From RBG-16-68-21 sp035286665 (GTDB lineage Bacteria; Actinomycetota; Acidimicrobiia; Spongiisociales; UBA11373), in assembly GCA_035286665.1 (NCBI GenBank), contig DATECY010000127.1, positions 1 to 9,544 of the forward strand: a DNA stretch of 9,544 bases, in the 5' to 3' direction. Below, piece by piece: positions 6,208-9,544 of this stretch; position 1 is the stretch's first letter, and each line of letters begins with the position of its first letter. The notes under the pieces are model-generated. The model was not told where the DNA came from and did not search any database. It saw only the letters and a list, made by a program, of their open reading frames with translations. The position numbers were made by a program, and so were the translations under genes.

Positions 6208-7031
6208 CACGCGCCTCGGCACCGGCGTCGTCGGCCAACCTCGGCCCCGGCTTCGACGTGCTGGCGCTCGCGCTCGACCTCCGATTGTCGGTGGTCGCCG
6301 AGCCGGCGCAGGGCTGGGAGATCGTCGGCGAGGGGGACGTTTCGACGCTGCCGATGATCGAAGCCATGGGACTGCCGCCGATGCACGTGGAGATCACCTC
6401 CGACGTGCCGGTAGGTCGGGGCCTCGGTTCCAGTGCCGCCCTACGCGCCGCCATCGCCGCAGCCGCGCTCGCGGTCGGCGGTGAGGTGTCGCGGGATGAG
6501 GTGTTTCGACGGGTCGCCGCCGCCGAGGGGCATGCGGACAACGCAGCGGCCGCCGTCTACGGCGGCCTGATGGCGGTGGGGAGCGACGGTTCGACCATGA
6601 GCCTTGCGGTCCACCCGTCCCTGCTCGTCGTGGTGGCGGTGCCGGCGTATCCGGTGTCGACCGAGCGGGCGAGAGAGGCTCTGCCCGGCGGCGTGCAGCG
6701 AGCGGTGGCCGTGCGCACCGCGGCCCGGTTGACGTTTCTCGTGGAGGGGCTGCGGACCGCCGATCCGGCGGCACTGGCGGCAGCCGCGGGCGACGAGATC
6801 CACGAGGAACCGAGAACGTCACTGTCTCCACTCAGCGGCGAACTCGTTCGCGTCGCTCGGACGGCGGGCGCCCTTCACGCATCGTGGAGCGGAGCGGGAC
6901 CGGCGGTGGTGGCGTTCGCCACCGAGGAGACGGTCGATCGGATCTCCGCCGCTCTTGCCGCGGCCCTCGACGGTGAGGGCGAGGTGCTCGAGCCGGAGGT
7001 GGACCGAATCGGGATCGTCGTCGAGCCATGA
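6204..7031 (+). CDS. thrB: Homoserine kinase (GHMP family), short form
   Basis: 275 residues. It would phosphorylate homoserine with ATP in threonine synthesis (cytoplasm). Visible GHMP motifs are S-S-A-N-L-G-P-G-F-D at 9-18, the phosphate-binding loop G-R-G-L-G-S-S-A-A at 71-79, E-G-H-A-D-N at 108-113, the homoserine-kinase-like S-T-E-R-A-R-E-A-L-P at 152-161, and S-G-A-G-P at 229-233. Actinobacterial ThrB proteins usually exceed 300 residues. Here the segment between the first motif and the phosphate loop is about 15 residues shorter than usual, and the customary N/H-L-V-V-R-A stretch is missing. Together with the lack of hom or thrC neighbours, this leaves room for another GHMP kinase specificity. 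ATG 6204 overlaps the CDF stop by 4 nt, and the frame is open far upstream only as a shadow of the CDF gene. The stop overlaps the DinB-like start. Confidence 0.8.
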   Translation: MTRASAPASSANLGPGFDVLALALDLRLSVVAEPAQGWEIVGEGDVSTLPMIEAMGLPPMHVEITSDVPVGRGLGSSAALRAAIAAAALAVGGEVSRDEVFRRVAAAEGHADNAAAAVYGGLMAVGSDGSTMSLAVHPSLLVVVAVPAYPVSTERAREALPGGVQRAVAVRTAARLTFLVEGLRTADPAALAAAAGDEIHEEPRTSLSPLSGELVRVARTAGALHASWSGAGPAVVAFATEETVDRISAALAAALDGEGEVLEPEVDRIGIVVEP

Positions 7032-7534
7032 TCGCCATCGCTCGACCCGACGGATACGCGGCGGGCGTCGGAGCGTTGCTCTCGATGATGGAGGACTGTC
7101 GCGTTCGGACCTTGGGAGAGATCGCTCGGGCGGATCCGGGATTGCTCGACTCTCCCACCCCGTGGGGCGGCAACACGATCGGGTCGTTGCTCTATCACAT
7201 CGGCGCGATCGAGCTCGACTGGCTCTACAGCGACATCCTTCAGCAGGACTTCCCACCGGCGGCGGTGGCTTGGTTCCCCCACGACGCACGTGAGGAAAAC
7301 GGTCGACTGACACCGGTGGCCGGTGAACCACTCGGTCGCCATCTGGCGCGACTCGCCTGGGTGCGGGAGCTCTTTCGGTCCGAGTGCCGCGTCCTCACCG
7401 ACGACGACCTCAGGGCGAACCGCCCCGGCGGCGACGACACGGTGACGGTGGAGTGGATCTTCCACCATCTGCTGCAACATGAGGCGGAGCACCGTGGGCA
7501 GCTGGCGGAGATTCGCACCGCACTCGGTCGGTGA
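7028..7534 (+). CDS. DinB-fold (DUF664-like) putative metal-dependent protein
   Basis: 168 residues with the four-helix DinB/YfiT layout. Likely metal ligands are H57 in S-L-L-Y-H-I-G-A and the C-terminal pair H151-x-x-x-H155 in Q-H-E-A-E-H-R-G-Q-L, which is the normal DinB triad. The family includes thiol-S-transferases (bacillithiol, mycothiol, maleylpyruvate isomerases) and many members of unknown activity; nothing here fixes the substrate. ATG 7028 overlaps the kinase stop codon by 4 nt, making it the third gene of a coupled CDF-kinase-DinB unit. It converges with the SDR gene. Confidence 0.85.
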   Translation: MIAIARPDGYAAGVGALLSMMEDCRVRTLGEIARADPGLLDSPTPWGGNTIGSLLYHIGAIELDWLYSDILQQDFPPAAVAWFPHDAREENGRLTPVAGEPLGRHLARLAWVRELFRSECRVLTDDDLRANRPGGDDTVTVEWIFHHLLQHEAEHRGQLAEIRTALGR

Positions 7535-7537
7535 TGC

Positions 7538-7551
7538 GAGCCATGAGCCAT
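7538..7551 (+). repeat. Two tandem copies of a heptamer (GAGCCAT)
   Basis: GAGCCAT occurs twice head to tail, starting 4 nt after the DinB-like stop codon. On the minus strand the unit can be phased as GCTCATG, one base from GCTCATC, the unit of the array at 9296-9326. Two copies alone could be chance. The family resemblance is what makes it notable. Confidence 0.45.
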
Positions 7552-7570
7552 CAGCTTCGTGCAAGGTCGA

Positions 7571-7583
7571 GGGGATGATCCCC
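7571..7583. terminator. Small hairpin in the DinB/SDR convergent gap
   Basis: GGGGA and TCCCC (7571-7575, 7579-7583) can pair around TGA. The stem is only 5 bp and has no T-run. It lies midway between two convergent stop codons (7534 and 7607), so a terminator role is plausible but weak. Confidence 0.2.
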
Positions 7584-7606
7584 GGCCCCGGCTCGCGGCT
7601 CGGAAC

Positions 7607-8365
7607 TCACGTCGCCGTCATGCCTCCGTCGACCACGATCGTGTGCCCGGTGGTGTACGACGAGGCGTCGGAGAGGAGATAGATCGCCGCCCCGGCGATC
7701 TCGTCTGGCTGGGCATGGCGGCCGAGCGCAGTGCGGTCGACGAAGTGGCCGCGGATGGCGTCGTCATCGACCAGTACCTGAGCGAACTTGGTCTCGACCA
7801 GTCCGGGGGCGATGGCGTTCACCCGGATTCCTGCCGCACCCAACTCGATGGCGAGGCTCTGGGTCATCGAGATCACCGCGGCCTTGGTCATCCCGTAGAC
7901 CCCCTGCAGCGGTGCGGCGCGCATTCCCGCGACCGAGGCGAGGTTGACCACCGAGCCGGCATTGGTCGCCCGCTCGGCGAACGCCCTGATGCAATAGAAG
8001 TACCCCTTGACGTTCACCTCGAAGATCTTGTCCCACGCGGAGGGGTCGATGCCGAGCATCGGGCCGAAATAGACGTTGGTGGCGGCGTTGTTCACGAGAC
8101 CGTGGACGCCGCCGAACTCGGCGACGGCGCGGTCGAAGAGCGCATCGACTTCATCGGATTTGCCGGTGTGGGCAGCCACAGCCAGTGCCGATCCGCCGCC
8201 GGCACGGATCGAGGCGGCGACGGCGTCGACCCCGTCCTGTTTCCGGGAGGCGACGACGACGTTGGCGCCTGCCGCTGCTGCGGCGCGGGCGACTGCTTCT
8301 CCGATGCCGCGGCTGGCTCCGGTGACGACGATGGTCCTGTTGGCGAGGGTGAAGTCGGCTGGCAT
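7607..8365 (-). CDS. Short-chain dehydrogenase/reductase (SDR)
   Basis: 252 residues, classical cytoplasmic SDR. The cofactor loop T-G-A-S-R-G-I-G is at 15-22. An arginine after the second strand (A-S-R41-K) favours NADP(H). N-N-A-A is at 92-95 and N118 in V-N-V-K. The catalytic residues are S144 (N-L-A-S-V-A-G), Y157 and K161 (Y-G-M-T-K). A-P-G-L-V-E-T is near 186-192, and the C-terminus has the usual V-D-G-G end. The substrate cannot be deduced; 3-oxoacyl-ACP reductase-like and glucose/alcohol dehydrogenase-like members share these features. It starts 9 nt after the stop of the gamma-glutamyl hydrolase gene, so the two are probably co-transcribed. A 7-bp inverted repeat lies in that junction. 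Confidence 0.9.
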   Translation of the reverse strand: MPADFTLANRTIVVTGASRGIGEAVARAAAAAGANVVVASRKQDGVDAVAASIRAGGGSALAVAAHTGKSDEVDALFDRAVAEFGGVHGLVNNAATNVYFGPMLGIDPSAWDKIFEVNVKGYFYCIRAFAERATNAGSVVNLASVAGMRAAPLQGVYGMTKAAVISMTQSLAIELGAAGIRVNAIAPGLVETKFAQVLVDDDAIRGHFVDRTALGRHAQPDEIAGAAIYLLSDASSYTTGHTIVVDGGMTAT

Positions 8366-8384
8366 GGGTCGAGCCTATCGACCC
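8366..8384 (-). other. 7-bp inverted repeat at the hydrolase/SDR junction
   Basis: GGGTCGA (8366-8372) and TCGACCC (8378-8384) pair around a 5-nt loop that contains the hydrolase stop codon. One arm abuts the SDR ATG, so in the mRNA it could affect SDR initiation. No separate SD is seen there. It may be chance in GC-rich DNA. Confidence 0.3.
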
Positions 8385-9094
8385 GCCGCGACGAGAGCCT
8401 CGAACAAACGGCGAGACGGGCCGTCGTCCGGTCCCAGGTATTCGGGGTGCCATTGCACCGCCCACATCGGCCACGCCCCGTCGGCCGGTTCGAGTGCCTC
8501 GATGACCCCGTCGGGAGCCCGCCCGGTGACGATGAGGGGTTCGGCCACCCGGTCGACGGACTGGTGGTGGATCGAATTGACCTCGAGCCGATCGACGCCG
8601 AGCACCCGGGCGACGGCCGATCCCGCGGTGATCTGCACCGGGTGCTGCCGGGCGGCGGGCGCGGCATCGACGAAGTGATCGGCGGCGCCGGGAATCCGGC
8701 TGGGGATGTCCTCGATGAGCGAGCCACCGAGGGCGACGTTCATGAGTTGCGCCCCCCGGCAGATGCACAGCGTCGGCAGGCGGCGCTCCTGTGCGGCGCG
8801 GGCAAGCGCCAGTTCGAACTCGTCCCGAAGGGGGTCGATCCCGTACACCGACTCGTGGGGGGTGCCGCCGTACCTTGCCGGGTCGACGTCGCCGCCGCCG
8901 GACAGGAGCAGGCCGTCGATCCGGTCGGCGATGGCGCCGACGACGTCGGGAGAGGTGGGGACGAGCAGCACCGGGACCGCCCCGACTCTTTGGACCATCG
9001 TCGTGTAGGTGGGGAGTACGGCGTAGCCGGGCACGTCCCCGGAGCTCGACCGGATCGTGCGCGACCCGGCAGTGATCCCGATGAGCGCAGCCAT
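8375..9094 (-). CDS. Gamma-glutamyl-gamma-aminobutyrate hydrolase family protein (peptidase C26)
   Basis: 239 residues, class-I glutamine-amidotransferase fold. S-G-G-G-D-V-D-P (65-72) is the family hallmark. The nucleophile is C112 in C-I-C-R-G-A-Q-L-M-N-V. V-N-S-I-H-H-Q-S-V is at 172-180, and the remaining triad residues are H216 and E218 in Q-W-H-P-E. PuuD-type members cleave gamma-glutamyl amides, for example gamma-glutamyl-GABA in putrescine breakdown, but no other polyamine genes are visible here, so the substrate is open. ATG 9094 gives the normal family start (M-A-A-L-I-G-I-T-A-G-S-R). An upstream extension to 9298 would merely translate repeat DNA. There is no SD; TACCCT lies 9 nt before the ATG. 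It is the first gene of a pair with the SDR. Confidence 0.88.
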   Translation of the reverse strand: MAALIGITAGSRTIRSSSGDVPGYAVLPTYTTMVQRVGAVPVLLVPTSPDVVGAIADRIDGLLLSGGGDVDPARYGGTPHESVYGIDPLRDEFELALARAAQERRLPTLCICRGAQLMNVALGGSLIEDIPSRIPGAADHFVDAAPAARQHPVQITAGSAVARVLGVDRLEVNSIHHQSVDRVAEPLIVTGRAPDGVIEALEPADGAWPMWAVQWHPEYLGPDDGPSRRLFEALVAAGR

Positions 9095-9103
9095 GAGGAG
9101 GGG

Positions 9104-9109
9104 AGGGTA
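9104..9109 (-). promoter_or_regulatory. Candidate -10 box for the hydrolase-SDR pair
   Basis: On the minus strand TACCCT lies 9 nt before ATG 9094, with pyrimidine-only sequence between them and no SD. A leaderless or very short-leader transcript is suggested. I see no convincing -35 box. Confidence 0.3.
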
Positions 9110-9147
9110 GGCGAGGAGCGCGGGCCGTGGTCCGCACGGCGAAAGGA

Positions 9148-9175
9148 GCGATGCGCGATGCGCGATGCGCAATAC
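9148..9175 (+). repeat. Heptamer block 1 (GCGATGC x3 plus a degenerate copy)
   Basis: Three exact head-to-tail copies of GCGATGC (9148-9168) and a fourth with changes (9169-9175). On the opposite strand the unit can be phased as GCGCATC, one base from block 3 (GCGCATT) and one base from block 4 (GCTCATC). Its first 23 nt form the left arm of an inverted repeat with 9293-9315. Confidence 0.9.
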
Positions 9176-9200
9176 GGAACTGCGCCCGGTTGCGACCCTG

Positions 9201-9221
9201 CAATTGGCAATTGGCAATTGG
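9201..9221 (+). repeat. Heptamer block 2 (CAATTGG x3)
   Basis: Three exact copies of CAATTGG, also readable as GGCAATT. Each unit contains the palindrome CAATTG, so this block can pair with itself. It is AT-richer than its surroundings and the most divergent member of the heptamer family here. It leads directly into the first copy of the 22-nt spacer element. Confidence 0.9.
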
Positions 9222-9296
9222 CGTCGTCGCCTCGTCGTGCCTCTTGCGCATTGCGCATTGCGCATTGGCAAGACGCGTCGTCGTCCCGTCGTGCGC
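9221..9296 (+). repeat. 22-nt direct repeat, two copies 54 bp apart
   Basis: Copy A is 9221-9242 and copy B is 9275-9296, identical at 18 of 22 positions (18 of the first 20). Both are built of GTCGTC/CGTCGTG strings. Each is preceded and followed by heptamer sequence, giving block 2, copy A, block 3, copy B, block 4, so the array has a higher-order repeat. Confidence 0.6.
9244..9270 (+). repeat. Heptamer block 3 (TTGCGCA x3 plus partial)
   Basis: Three exact copies of TTGCGCA (9244-9264), phased as GCGCATT, followed by a six-base partial TTGGCA that resembles block 2. Each unit contains the palindrome TGCGCA. Confidence 0.9.
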
Positions 9297-9326
9297 ATCG
9301 CTCATCGCTCATCGCTCATCGCCCAT
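9296..9326 (+). repeat. Heptamer block 4 (CATCGCT x3 plus variants)
   Basis: Three exact copies of CATCGCT (9296-9316), a fourth ending in C instead of T, then a truncated CAT. Phased as GCTCATC it is one base from block 1 read on the other strand. Its left part, from 9293, is the right arm of the 23-nt inverted repeat. Confidence 0.9.
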
Positions 9327-9391
9327 TTTGCCCGAATTGCGCTTCGGACCGCGACCTACCAACCTACGGCGTCTACGCACACGAAGGTCTC

Positions 9392-9484
9392 ATGGGTTCT
9401 CTGGTAAAGAAGCGGCGCAAGAAGATGAGCAAGCACAAGTACCGCAAGCGCTTGCGTGCCGATCGCCACAAGAAGAACAAGTAG
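9392..9484 (+). CDS. Small ribosomal protein bS22-type (AURKAIP1/COX24 domain)
   Basis: 30 residues, about half of them lysine or arginine: M-G-S-L-V-K-K-R-R-K-K-M-S-K-H-K-Y-R-K-R and then L-R-A-D-R-H-K-K-N-K. This matches the actinobacterial mini-protein seen in mycobacterial 30S subunits (bS22, about 33 residues), which is related to the mitochondrial mS38/AURKAIP1 C-terminus and binds rRNA near the intersubunit face. An SD GAAGG (9383-9387) lies 4 nt before the ATG, unlike the SD-less genes nearby. The same frame is open far upstream, but that stretch is antisense to the hydrolase and SDR genes and runs through the repeats, so this ATG is clearly the start. In mycobacteria and streptomycetes the gene commonly follows a bldC-like HTH gene, which is absent here. 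I could not assign a promoter in 9327-9391. Confidence 0.9.
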   Translation: MGSLVKKRRKKMSKHKYRKRLRADRHKKNK

Positions 9485-9487
9485 GCC

Positions 9488-9503
9488 GCGGGCGTCTTCC
9501 CGC
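9488..9503 (+). terminator. Possible weak terminator after bS22
   Basis: GCGGG (9488-9492) pairs with CCCGC (9499-9503) around CGTCTT, beginning 4 nt after the bS22 stop. A pyrimidine-rich stretch follows but without a run of T. The remaining bases to 9544 show no recognisable feature. Confidence 0.3.
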
Positions 9504-9544
9504 CTCGTTCTCGCTCACGACCGGCGTTTCGACGCGCCCTAGCA

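Noticed and set aside
9095..9298. N-terminal extension of the hydrolase up to an ATG at 9298.
   Set aside because: The extra 68 residues only translate the tandem repeats (R-I-A-H-R-A-S-like strings), and the family starts at M-A-A-L-I-G-I-T.
9148..9326. CRISPR array.
   Set aside because: The units are 7 nt and directly adjacent with no unique spacers, and no cas genes are present. The 22-nt element occurs only twice.
7559..9484. A 641-codon plus-strand open frame ending in the bS22 sequence.
   Set aside because: Most of it is antisense to two well-supported genes (SDR and hydrolase), its residues are D/G/R/V-rich shadow coding, and it crosses the heptamer repeats. Only the last 30 codons are a recognisable protein.

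Overview
The window is GC-rich, densely coded DNA from what looks like a high-GC Gram-positive bacterium (Actinomycetota, plausibly Acidimicrobiia). The phylum call rests on a 30-residue bS22-type (AURKAIP1/COX24-domain) ribosomal protein, on GTG starts and ATGA gene overlaps, and on several genes that lack a Shine-Dalgarno (SD) sequence but carry a -10-like hexamer 7-9 nt before the start codon, as in leaderless transcription. The class-level guess is inference. No phage, IS element, CRISPR array, tRNA or rRNA was seen.

Layout. At the left edge is a possible partial minus-strand gene (1-78). Next comes a membrane-anchored LuxR-type HTH protein (about 284-913). A good sigma-70-like promoter (950-978) and a five-codon upstream ORF then lead into a PAS-GAF-GGDEF diguanylate cyclase (1017-2423). 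A PhzF-family enzyme (2622-3419) follows and converges, across an 11-bp hairpin, on a minus-strand ABC exporter: permease 3502-4305 and ATPase 4295-5194. The ABC promoter region holds a perfect 9-bp-arm palindrome and faces a plus-strand, tightly overlapped trio: a cation diffusion facilitator (5293-6207), a short homoserine kinase (6204-7031) and a DinB-fold protein (7028-7534). Convergent to these is a minus-strand pair: a class-I-glutamine-amidotransferase-like gamma-glutamyl hydrolase (8375-9094) followed by an SDR oxidoreductase (7607-8365). Between the hydrolase and bS22 (9392-9484) is about 300 bp of non-coding DNA filled with heptanucleotide tandem repeats.

How the parts relate. Most genes are ordinary housekeeping or accessory genes, and I see no complete novel pathway. 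The most unusual item is the heptamer repeat region at 9148-9326. It has four blocks of 7-nt units. Read on a suitable strand, three of the units differ by single bases, and a fifth mini-block of the same family lies after the DinB gene at 7538-7551. The outer blocks form a 23-nt inverted repeat, and the inner blocks are separated by a 22-nt element repeated 54 bp apart. Other points worth checking are the ABC/CDF palindrome, the start-overlapping minigene before the diguanylate cyclase, and the recurrent SD-less start architecture.
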